This document shows positions 6,641-12,758 of a DNA stretch of 13,011 nucleotides, in pieces. The notes under the pieces are model-generated. The model saw nothing but the letters and a program-made list of their open reading frames with translations. It did not search any database and was not told the DNA's origin. How positions within the stretch are numbered: position 1 is the first letter of the stretch; each line of letters starts with the position of its first letter. A program made the position numbers and the translations under genes. This DNA is from Candidatus Agathobaculum merdigallinarum (GTDB lineage Bacteria > Bacillota > Clostridia > Oscillospirales > Butyricicoccaceae): contig DXDO01000182.1 of NCBI GenBank assembly GCA_019115425.1, positions 1 through 13,011 of the forward strand, read 5' to 3'.

Positions 6641-6858
6641 TCACCTGTTATCTCTGTTTTGCAAAATATGGCGCGCCAAATCCGCGTCCTGTTTATGTAC
6701 ATAGGTGGCGTACTCCTGCGGATACTGCACGCGCACACCCATCACGTCCTGCCGCTCGAGCAGGCGGCGGGTATTGTCCCGCACCTCGGTGCGGAACGCA
6801 ATGCCTTCGCGGCTGAGCGCCTGCTGCGCCTCGAAATAATCCTGCTGTTCGTTTCCAT
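6641..6858 (-). CDS. Small DUF2007-like protein with damaged or non-standard start
   Basis: A coding frame of about 70 residues fills the gap between the GNAT gene and tsaD, and ends 4 nt before the tsaD ATG. It reads EQQDYFEAQQALSREGI... and ...EYATYVHKQDADLARHIL, ending in TGA (6641-6643). The pattern of an early helix, 'GI.FRTEV', then 'YVHK.D...A..IL' resembles small DUF2007-type clostridial proteins; this is from memory. The frame continues from the codon after the GNAT TAG with no ATG, GTG or TTG until deep inside. An ATG at 6858 lies in the wrong frame. One extra A in the AAA at about 6853-6855 would give MENEQQDYF and restore it. So it may be a frameshifted gene, a sequence error, or a gene using an unusual start. 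Confidence 0.5.
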
Positions 6859-6868
6859 CCGGCCTTAC

Positions 6869-7792
6869 CTACCGCATCGTGCCGTCCGAGATCTCCTTTT
6901 CCATGCACACGCAGATCTCATCGCCCACGAAATCCCCGAAATTCGGTATGAGCCGGTAGCCCCGCTTCTCGTAAAAAGCGATCGCGTCCGGCATATCCGC
7001 GCCGGTCTCGAGCACCGCGCGGTGGCACCCGCTCGCGGCGGCGTGCCGCTCCAGCGCGGCGACGATCTTGCCCGCGATCCCCTGCCGCCGGCAGTCCGGC
7101 CGGACGTACATCCGCTTGATTTCCGCTGTGACCGGATCATACGCACGCCAGCAGCCGCAGCCCACGGGCATTTCCCCTATGTAGGCTACCACGGCACAGG
7201 CCATGCCGTCAAGCGCGTGGTACTGCTTATATTTTTCCGCAACCTCGCCCCAGCCCGCTCGGAAATACGCATCCAGCTCCGCGACCAGCGCCGCCAGATC
7301 CGGATGGCCGATATCGACGAATTTCAGTGCGGCCCCCTGCGCATGATCCAGCTCTTTTTCAAAGCACAGGCAGTTGTCTGCCCCTGCCGGACTGCCGTAA
7401 TACGGCATGACGCGGTAACCCAGTTTGAGATACAGCGCCGCCGAATCTCCGGTCGTGCGCGCGGTCTCGAGAATAGCGTGCGTATAACCATGCTGGGCGG
7501 CGTCGCGCTCGACCGCATCAATCACCGCGCTGGCGACGCCCTGCCGCCGGTATTCCGGCAGGACATAGATGCGCTTGATCTCCGCACTGCGCTCATCGAT
7601 CCGCTTCCAGCAGCCGCAGCCCGCGGGCCTGCCGCCAATGTACGCGACCGCGCGGCAGCCGAACAGATGCGGGTCGTTGTACTTTGCGTACCGCTTATGT
7701 ACCTCGCCCACGATTTCAAAATAATATTCGTCCAGCTTCGCCGCGAGCATGCGCAGGTCGGCGTCCTCCGCATCGACAAACCGGATCTCCAT
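6869..7792 (-). CDS. Tandem GNAT-family N-acetyltransferase
   Basis: The 307-residue product is two GNAT domains in a row that are clearly duplicates: residues 1-148 and about 155-300. Each has the same run of landmarks: YIG..P.GCGCW (51-62, 204-215), EIKR.YV (71-77, 224-230), the acetyl-CoA loop RRQGVAS (82-88) or RRQGIAG (235-241), then LET (108-110, 261-263) and a C-terminal LGYR or RGYR. Both loops look intact, so both halves may bind acetyl-CoA. The acceptor substrate cannot be told. The start at 7792 lies 6 nt after the rimI stop, with GAAGGAG at the rimI 3' end as ribosome site. Its operon position with rimI and tsaD suggests co-expression, not a proven shared role. Confidence 0.85.
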   Translation of the reverse strand: MEIRFVDAEDADLRMLAAKLDEYYFEIVGEVHKRYAKYNDPHLFGCRAVAYIGGRPAGCGCWKRIDERSAEIKRIYVLPEYRRQGVASAVIDAVERDAAQHGYTHAILETARTTGDSAALYLKLGYRVMPYYGSPAGADNCLCFEKELDHAQGAALKFVDIGHPDLAALVAELDAYFRAGWGEVAEKYKQYHALDGMACAVVAYIGEMPVGCGCWRAYDPVTAEIKRMYVRPDCRRQGIAGKIVAALERHAAASGCHRAVLETGADMPDAIAFYEKRGYRLIPNFGDFVGDEICVCMEKEISDGTMR

Positions 7793-7798
7793 CCCGCC

Positions 7799-8233
7799 TC
7801 ACTCCTTCAGATAAAGTGTCATCAAAACCGCGTCCTCGGATGGGGCGGTGTAAAAATTTTTACGCACGCCGACCGGCTTAAAGCCCGCGCCCTCATACAG
7901 CGCGATCGCGGGCGTGTTGGACGCGCGCACCTCGAGCGTGACAAAGGCCAGCCCCGCCCGCTTCGCCCGCTCGGCCAGTTCTGCAATCAGCGCGCGGCCG
8001 ATGCCCTGCCGCCGGCAGTCCGGCGACACCGCAACGTTGGTGATATAGCCCTCGTCCAGCACGGTCTGACAGCCCACATAGCCCGCCGCCGCGCCGTCCT
8101 GCTCCGCGACAAGGAAAATGCCCTTTCCAAGCTCCTCGCGCAGCATGTCCGCGCTCCACGGCGCGTGAAAGCACGCTTTTTCGATCTGCGCGAGCGCGGC
8201 AAGATGGCGTTCCTCCATCGGTACGAGCGTCAT
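7799..8233 (-). CDS. rimI: Ribosomal protein S18-alanine N-acetyltransferase RimI
   Basis: Acetylates the N-terminal alanine of ribosomal protein S18; some relatives acetylate other N-termini. The 144-residue product is a single GNAT domain. The acetyl-CoA loop is RRQGIGRA (74-81). Glu101 (TLEVRASN) and Tyr113 (ALYEGAGF) correspond to the catalytic Glu103 and Tyr115 of the E. coli enzyme, and the C-terminal motif is RKNFYTAPSEDAVLM. The ATG at 8233 overlaps the TGA of the upstream phosphatase gene (ATGA), so translation is coupled. The frame stays open far upstream, but that part is the phosphatase gene read in another frame. rimI-tsaD linkage is widespread, and that supports the call over a generic GNAT. 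Confidence 0.9.
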   Translation of the reverse strand: MTLVPMEERHLAALAQIEKACFHAPWSADMLREELGKGIFLVAEQDGAAAGYVGCQTVLDEGYITNVAVSPDCRRQGIGRALIAELAERAKRAGLAFVTLEVRASNTPAIALYEGAGFKPVGVRKNFYTAPSEDAVLMTLYLKE

Positions 8234-8661
8234 TTCGCAAGCCTCTCGATGATGCTGCGCACACCCGCGTCGATCTCGGCCGCCGCGCGGCGGTAGGTCT
8301 CCAGATCGCCGCCGAACGGATCGGAAATGTCCTCGGGCAGCAGGGTAAACACCTTGTCCGCGCAGTCCGGAAACAGCTCGCACAGGCGGTCGTAATGCGC
8401 GCCGGTCATGCAGACCAGATAGCGCGCCGCGTGTGCCATTTCGGATGTCAGCATACGCGAGCGGTGCGCGGTGATATCCGCGCCCCGCTCGGCCGCCGCC
8501 GCAACGGCATTCTGCGAGGCGGGCATGCCGTCCTGCGTAAACAATCCGGCAGACGCAGCGGTCAGGCCTGTTTTCTCCTCCCCGCCGTGCGCACGGAACA
8601 GCCCCTCCGCCATCGGCGAGCGGCAAGTGTTCCCCGTGCAGATGAAAATAATCTTGTCCAT
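8230..8661 (-). CDS. ywlE: Low-molecular-weight phosphatase, YwlE-like protein-arginine phosphatase
   Basis: The 143-residue product has the LMW-PTP P-loop at its N-terminus: nucleophile Cys8, Arg14 and Ser15 in CTGNTCRSP. The general acid is Asp114 in SDPFGG. Thr12 occupies the position (Thr11 of Bacillus YwlE) that in YwlE favours phospho-arginine; tyrosine phosphatases have a bulkier residue there. The DPFGG motif also matches YwlE. It therefore probably removes phosphate from arginines placed by the McsB kinase, whose gene is not in the window. The start at 8661 has AAGGAGA 7 nt upstream. It is the first gene of the five-gene run ending at tsaD and overlaps rimI by 4 nt. The gene symbol rests on these motifs. 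Confidence 0.85.
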   Translation of the reverse strand: MDKIIFICTGNTCRSPMAEGLFRAHGGEEKTGLTAASAGLFTQDGMPASQNAVAAAAERGADITAHRSRMLTSEMAHAARYLVCMTGAHYDRLCELFPDCADKVFTLLPEDISDPFGGDLETYRRAAAEIDAGVRSIIERLAK

Positions 8662-8693
8662 CAGTGATTCTCCTTGAAAATACCGCGCTGTTT

Positions 8694-8887
8694 CGCGCCG
8701 TCAGGCGCGCATTTGACAGCCTGCGGCAGCCCGCTGCCGCAGGCATAAAAACGCGCGACATGCGCGTGCGTTTTTATACAGGAAAGAGAAAAAGTTTCTT
8801 CCGGAACTTTTTCTCGCCTGGGATGTGTCCGCGCTCCAGCGCGGCACATCCTTCCCCGTTTGTAAGGCGCACCGCGCCTTGCAAACG
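8694..8887. repeat. Chain of hairpins between polA and ywlE
   Basis: Six consecutive inverted repeats fill this gap: 8694-8709 (6 bp, CGCGCC); 8719-8744 (12 bp, loop CC); 8745-8777 (the 33-nt hairpin shared with 1389-1421); 8786-8815 (11 bp, GAGAAAAAGTT arms); 8821-8851 (7 + 7 bp around one unpaired T); and 8857-8887 (14 bp with one G-T). The last begins 6 nt after the polA stop in - strand terms. The 8786-8815 stem followed by TTTCC, and the GTTTTTAT end of the 33-nt hairpin, could terminate polA. No convincing promoter for ywlE is visible. Confidence 0.75.
8745..8777 (-). repeat. 33-nt hairpin repeat, copy B
   Basis: Reverse-complement copy of 1389-1421, identical at 31 of 33 positions, with the two changes forming a single swapped base pair. 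On the - strand it lies downstream of polA. As in copy A, the next element on the same side is another long hairpin (8719-8744) and then a CGCGC...GGCGCG motif, so the resemblance extends over about 80 nt at the level of layout. Confidence 0.8.
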
Positions 8888-8893
8888 AATCAT

Positions 8894-11527
8894 TTATTTT
8901 GTCTCGTACCAGCTCCGCCCCGCCTTGGCCTCCGCCACAAGCGGCGCATCCATCTGGAACGCAGCCTCCATTTCCTCCTTGAGCAGCTGCATTGCGACTT
9001 CCTGCTCGGATTTGGGCGCTTCGAGGATCAGTTCGTCGTGCACCTGCAAAATCAGGCGGCTTTCCAGCCCCTCACGCACCAGACGGTCGCGCACGCGCAC
9101 CATCGCGATCTTGATGATATCCGCCGCCGTGCCCTGAATGGGCGTGTTCATCGCCACGCGCTCGCCGAACGAGCGGATGTTAAAATTGCGGCTTTGCAGC
9201 TCGGGCAGCGCGCGGCGGCGGCCGAACAGCGTCGTTACATAGCCCTTTTCCTTTGCACTTTCCTTGATGTCCTCCATGTATTTTGCCACGCCCGGATAGG
9301 TCTCAAGATAGGTGCGGATGAACTCGCCCGCCTCCTTGCGCGTCACGCCGATGTCCTGCGCGAGCGAGAAGTCCGAAATGCCGTATACAATGCCAAAGTT
9401 GACCGCCTTACAGGAGGAACGCATCTGCGGCGTGACCTCCTCCAGCGGCACATGGTACACCTTGGCCGCGGTCGCGGCGTGGATGTCCTTTCCGCTGCGG
9501 AACGCCTCGATCATGTGCTCATCCTGCGAGATGTGCGCGAGCACGCGCAGCTCGATCTGCGAATAGTCCGCGTCGATCAGCACATGGTCCTCGTCCGGCG
9601 CAACGAACATGCGGCGCAGCTCGCGCCCCAGCTCGGTGCGTACCGGAATATTCTGCAAATTCGGGTCGGTCGAGGACAGGCGGCCGGTCGCGGTCACGGT
9701 CTGCTGGAAGTGGGTGTGGATGCGCCCATCCTTCGGGCTGATGACCTTGAGCAGTCCTTCCACATAAGTGCTCTTGAGTTTGGTCAGCTGGCGGTATTCC
9801 AGAATTGCCGGGATGATCGGGTGCTTGTCCGCGAGCTTTTCGAGCACGTCTACATTGGTGGAATAGCCGGTCTTGGTCTTTTTCTGCGCGGGCAGGCCGA
9901 GCTTGTCAAACAGCACCTCGCCCAGCTGGCGGGTGGAATTGATGTTGAATTCGCCGCCGGCGTCCTCATAGATCTGGCCGACCAACACCTCGATACGCGC
10001 GTCCAGCTTTTCGCCGAAGGCGCGCAGCTCGTCCGGCGCGACCGCACAGCCCGCGACCTCCATCTCCGCAAGGATACTCAGGAGCGGCAGCTCGATCTCA
10101 TAATACAGCTTGCGCATGCCGAGCTGCTCGATCTTGTCCGCAGCCTCGGCGTAGATCGCGCGCACCGCGCTCACATGCTGCGCGCAGGCCTCCATCGCCT
10201 GCTCCTGCCCGCCGAGCGGCGAAACCGCCGCTGGATCGTCCAGATCGAGCGCAGGCAGCTCGGTATTGCAGTAGGCGAGCGCCACGCGCGGCAGGTCGTA
10301 GCCCGACTGGGTCGGGTCGATCAGGTAAGCCGCGATGCAGGTATCGAATTTTACGCCCTCGGGCTGAATGCCGCGCGCGAGCAGCGCCGCGACGGCGGGC
10401 TTGGCGTCGTGCAGCACAAGCTCGATCGAACCGTCAAACAGGCGGCGCAGGATGGAATCCCAGTCCGCATCCCCGAAATCGTCCGCGAACAGCACGTTCG
10501 CGCTGTCGCCTTCCAGCAGGCAGAGCGCGCCGAGGGTCTCCGGCACAAGCGCAAACACACAGTCGGCGGCGGTCAGTACATCGAGCAGAGCGAACGCCCC
10601 TGCGGCGCTCTGGATGCGCTGCGGCTTGACCTCAGGCAGCTTGGGGGCGGCGTGCTCGCCGCTCAGCCCCAGCCGCTTGATGAAATTCTTAAATTCCAGC
10701 CGCGTGAGCAGTTCATATAGCGCGGGTTCGTCCATCTGCGCTTCCGGCAGGTCGGTTACATCCAGCTCCAGCGGTGCATTGCGGTCGATGGTTGCGAGCC
10801 AATAGCTGTCCTTCGCGGACTGCTCGCCCGCTTCCAGCTTGGCGCGCGCGCCCTTTTTGATTTTCGGGTCGTCCAGATGCGCATACACGCCGTCCAGCGA
10901 GCCGAAATCGTGCAGCAGCTGCATTGCGGTCTTTTCGCCGATGCCGGGCACGCCTGGGATATTGTCCGACGAGTCGCCCATCAGCGCCTTGAGGTCGATC
11001 AGGTAGATCGGGTCGAACCCGTATTTTTCGCGGAACTTCTCGGTATCATAGGTCTCGTAGGTAGTCTGGCCCATTCTGGTGGAGACCAGGCGCACAGTCG
11101 TACCCCCGCCGACCAGCTGCAGGCTGTCCCTGTCGCCCGTCACGATCACGCAGCTGTCGCCGTGCTCGTCCGCGCGGCGGCTGATCGTGCCGATCAGGTC
11201 GTCCGCCTCGTAGCCCGCCAGTTCGCAGCGCGTAAGGCCCATTGCATCCAGCACCTGCTTCATCACCGGCAGCTGCGCCGCCAGTTCATCCGGCATCCCC
11301 TTGCGCGTGGCCTTATAGGAGTCGAATTTCAAGTGGCGGAAGGTCTTTTCCTTTACGTCAAAGCAGACCACCGTGCGGTCCGGCTGCTCCTCATCCTGCA
11401 GTTTGAACAGCGTGGCCAGAAAGCCGTAAACCGCGTTTGTCGGCAGCCCCTCGTGGTTGGAAAGCTGCCGCACGCCGTAAAACGCGCGGTTTAGTATGCT
11501 GTTGCCGTCTATCACCATGATTTTCAT
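8894..11527 (-). CDS. polA: DNA polymerase I
   Basis: Replaces RNA primers and fills repair gaps. The product has 877 residues. The 5'-3' exonuclease covers about 1-290, with GDRDSLQL (131-138) and GDSSDNIPGVPGIGEK (184-199). A 3'-5' exonuclease-like domain (about 305-465) lacks the acidic D-x-E motif I; the corresponding stretch reads CVFALVPETLG. Proofreading is thus probably absent, as in Bacillus-type enzymes. The polymerase domain has motif A DYSQIELR (Asp654), motif B with Arg703, Lys707, Phe711 and Tyr715, and motif C VHDE (829-832). Phe711 is the residue that discriminates against dideoxynucleotides. The ATG at 11527 (MKIMVIDGNS) has GAGGA 8 nt upstream; the in-frame ATG six codons earlier does not. 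It has its own promoter and is downstream of spo0A. Confidence 0.97.
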   Translation of the reverse strand: MKIMVIDGNSILNRAFYGVRQLSNHEGLPTNAVYGFLATLFKLQDEEQPDRTVVCFDVKEKTFRHLKFDSYKATRKGMPDELAAQLPVMKQVLDAMGLTRCELAGYEADDLIGTISRRADEHGDSCVIVTGDRDSLQLVGGGTTVRLVSTRMGQTTYETYDTEKFREKYGFDPIYLIDLKALMGDSSDNIPGVPGIGEKTAMQLLHDFGSLDGVYAHLDDPKIKKGARAKLEAGEQSAKDSYWLATIDRNAPLELDVTDLPEAQMDEPALYELLTRLEFKNFIKRLGLSGEHAAPKLPEVKPQRIQSAAGAFALLDVLTAADCVFALVPETLGALCLLEGDSANVLFADDFGDADWDSILRRLFDGSIELVLHDAKPAVAALLARGIQPEGVKFDTCIAAYLIDPTQSGYDLPRVALAYCNTELPALDLDDPAAVSPLGGQEQAMEACAQHVSAVRAIYAEAADKIEQLGMRKLYYEIELPLLSILAEMEVAGCAVAPDELRAFGEKLDARIEVLVGQIYEDAGGEFNINSTRQLGEVLFDKLGLPAQKKTKTGYSTNVDVLEKLADKHPIIPAILEYRQLTKLKSTYVEGLLKVISPKDGRIHTHFQQTVTATGRLSSTDPNLQNIPVRTELGRELRRMFVAPDEDHVLIDADYSQIELRVLAHISQDEHMIEAFRSGKDIHAATAAKVYHVPLEEVTPQMRSSCKAVNFGIVYGISDFSLAQDIGVTRKEAGEFIRTYLETYPGVAKYMEDIKESAKEKGYVTTLFGRRRALPELQSRNFNIRSFGERVAMNTPIQGTAADIIKIAMVRVRDRLVREGLESRLILQVHDELILEAPKSEQEVAMQLLKEEMEAAFQMDAPLVAEAKAGRSWYETK

Positions 11528-11588
11528 GAACGCAGTCCTCATCATTCAGCAAAATTTATCCGATACAAATCGTTCCATATTTATATAT

Positions 11589-11617
11589 ATTATATCCTAT
11601 CCGCAGCCGTATTTCCA
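11589..11617 (-). promoter_or_regulatory. Candidate promoter of polA
   Basis: In a very AT-rich stretch, the - strand has a perfect TATAAT (11589-11594) with TGGAAA (11612-11617, 4/6) 17 bp upstream. It lies between the spo0A terminator and the polA start, leaving a leader of about 55 nt. Confidence 0.55.
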
Positions 11618-11627
11618 GACAAAATAA

Positions 11628-11651
11628 GGGACGGAGCTTTCGCCCCGTCCC
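11628..11651 (-). terminator. Terminator of spo0A
   Basis: A 10-bp stem (one G-U) with arms GGGACGGGGC and GCTCCGTCCC and a GAAA tetraloop begins 13 nt after the spo0A stop. It is followed on the - strand by TTATTTTGTC. This is a clear intrinsic terminator that separates spo0A from polA. Confidence 0.85.
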
Positions 11652-11664
11652 CATTACGGTTTTT

Positions 11665-12426
11665 TCAGCTGCCAAACCGCATTTGCAGCCGCAGTCTGTC
11701 CGCTATCATCGAGATGAATTCCGAATTTGTCGGCTTGCCCTTGACACCCGACACCGTGTAGCCGAAATAGCTTTGCAGCGTCTCGATATCGCCGCGGTCC
11801 CATGCGACCTCGATCGCATGGCGGATTGCACGCTCCACGCGGGAAGATGTGGTCTTATACTTTTTCGCAATGGATGGATACAGCACCTTGGTGATTGCGC
11901 TGACCGCGTCCATATCCTCGACCGCCATCATGATCGCCTCGCGCAGATACTGATAGCCCTTGATGTGCGCCGGCACGCCGACCTGATGGATCACCTCGGT
12001 CACGCGCACCTCAAGCGCGACGGCTTCTCCCGCCTTTTCGGCCTCCTGTCTGCCCGCACGCCACATGCGGATGCGCTCGCAAACCATTTCCGCGTCCATC
12101 GGCTTGCGCAAAAACATATCCACACCCAGCGCCGTGCATTCCGCCCCTGCCTGCGGGCTGGCAAACGCCGAGAGCACAACGGTCGCCGGCATTTTCTGCT
12201 CCTGCGCATGCAGGCGGCTGAGGACCATGATCCCGTCCAACACCGGCAGCACCAAATCGATCACCAGCAGGTCGGGCCGCAGCTCGCCAACCGCTGCAAG
12301 CGCCTTCGCTCCGTCTTCCGCTATACCAACTAATTCCATATCGGCGGCTTTTTCCAGCGCCGCAGACATGCGCGCGCAAAATTCACTGTCGCCGTCTGCA
12401 AGCAATACTCGGATTTTTTGTTCCAT
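11665..12426 (-). CDS. spo0A: Sporulation master regulator Spo0A
   Basis: Response regulator which, once phosphorylated, activates and represses genes at the onset of sporulation by binding 0A boxes. The product has 253 residues. The receiver domain (1-125) carries acidic pocket residues Asp11 and Asp13, phospho-acceptor Asp57 (VIDLVLP), Ser86 and Lys108. The Spo0A-only DNA-binding domain (about 140-253) includes the recognition segment SSRVERAIRHAIEVAWDRG and the signature GKPTNSEFISMIADRLRL. The start at 12426 (MEQKIRVLLADGD) fits the family, but the nearest purine-rich site is GGAAAG about 13 nt away, so initiation looks weak. Its upstream neighbour is spoIVB, the conserved order in spore formers. 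Promoter and 0A boxes suggest autoregulation. Confidence 0.97.
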   Translation of the reverse strand: MEQKIRVLLADGDSEFCARMSAALEKAADMELVGIAEDGAKALAAVGELRPDLLVIDLVLPVLDGIMVLSRLHAQEQKMPATVVLSAFASPQAGAECTALGVDMFLRKPMDAEMVCERIRMWRAGRQEAEKAGEAVALEVRVTEVIHQVGVPAHIKGYQYLREAIMMAVEDMDAVSAITKVLYPSIAKKYKTTSSRVERAIRHAIEVAWDRGDIETLQSYFGYTVSGVKGKPTNSEFISMIADRLRLQMRFGS

Positions 12427-12476
12427 GTTGTCAATACCAGCTTTCCGAAAATGATTGTTCTCTTTTTGCTGTCAAT

Positions 12477-12505
12477 AATTTACCATATACTTCCATATTT
12501 TTCAA
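12477..12505 (-). promoter_or_regulatory. Candidate housekeeping promoter of spo0A
   Basis: On the - strand TTGAAA (12500-12505, 5/6) is separated by 17 bp from TAAATT (12477-12482, 4/6), which is preceded by TGG, giving an extended -10. The leader would be about 45 nt. I see no clear sigma-H promoter nearby. Confidence 0.5.
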
Positions 12506-12534
12506 GTCCGCTGTCAGAAAAGCTGGATTTTTTG

Positions 12535-12541
12535 TTCGACA
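12535..12541 (-). promoter_or_regulatory. 0A box upstream of spo0A (TGTCGAA)
   Basis: Exact match on the - strand to the Spo0A binding consensus TGNCGAA. It sits about 30 bp upstream of the candidate -35 box, a position that fits activation. This suggests that Spo0A controls its own gene. Confidence 0.65.
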
Positions 12542-12586
12542 TTTTTCGAAGCATTTTGACATTCTTCGCAGAAAGCATCATGATGT

Positions 12587-12715
12587 TTATTCATTCGTCA
12601 TTTCCTCCAGCATGCGCTCAATGTTGATCGCATAGCCGCAGGTGGGATCGTTGACCAAAACGTGCGTGACCGCACCGATGATCTTGCCGTTTTGCAGCAC
12701 CGGACTGCCGCTCAT
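12587..12715 (-). pseudogene. spoIVB: 3' remnant of spoIVB, interrupted by a recombinase element
   Basis: The last 42 codons match the C-terminus of SpoIVB, the forespore serine protease that triggers pro-sigma-K processing. The run starts MSGSPVLQNGKIIGAVTHV, followed by LVNDPTCGYAINIERMLEEM. MSGSP carries the catalytic serine (Ser378 in Bacillus subtilis). Upstream of the ATG at 12715 the expected 'G-I-V-Q-G' is missing. The reading instead passes into AT-rich foreign DNA (residues TTI and then unrelated sequence). The rest of spoIVB is presumably beyond the right edge of the window on the far side of the element. Without excision the gene would be inactive. The position next to spo0A is the normal one for spoIVB. 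Confidence 0.85.
12594..12600 (-). promoter_or_regulatory. Second 0A box (TGACGAA) in the spoIVB tail
   Basis: A second exact match to TGNCGAA, 59 bp from the first, overlapping the last codons of spoIVB. Because it also codes for protein (Met-Thr-Asn), it may be coincidence. Confidence 0.35.
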
Positions 12716-12758
12716 GATTGTTGTCAATAAGGGACAACAAAAATTTTCAGTTAATTTT
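12716..12758. mobile_element. End of the inserted element, with an 8-bp dyad
   Basis: This AT-rich junction separates the spoIVB remnant from the recombinase stop codon. It contains TTGTTGTC (12718-12725) and GACAACAA (12733-12740), perfect inverted arms around a 7-nt spacer. Dyads of this kind occur in attachment sites of large serine recombinases. The crossover point cannot be fixed because the other end of the element is outside the window. Confidence 0.55.

Noticed and set aside
6428..8296. Open frame of 622 codons on the + strand opposite tsaD, GNAT and rimI
   Set aside because: It runs across several real genes on the other strand and has no recognisable domain.
8825..10720. Open frame of 631 codons on the + strand opposite polA
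   Set aside because: Antisense shadow of DNA polymerase I, whose motifs are intact on the - strand.
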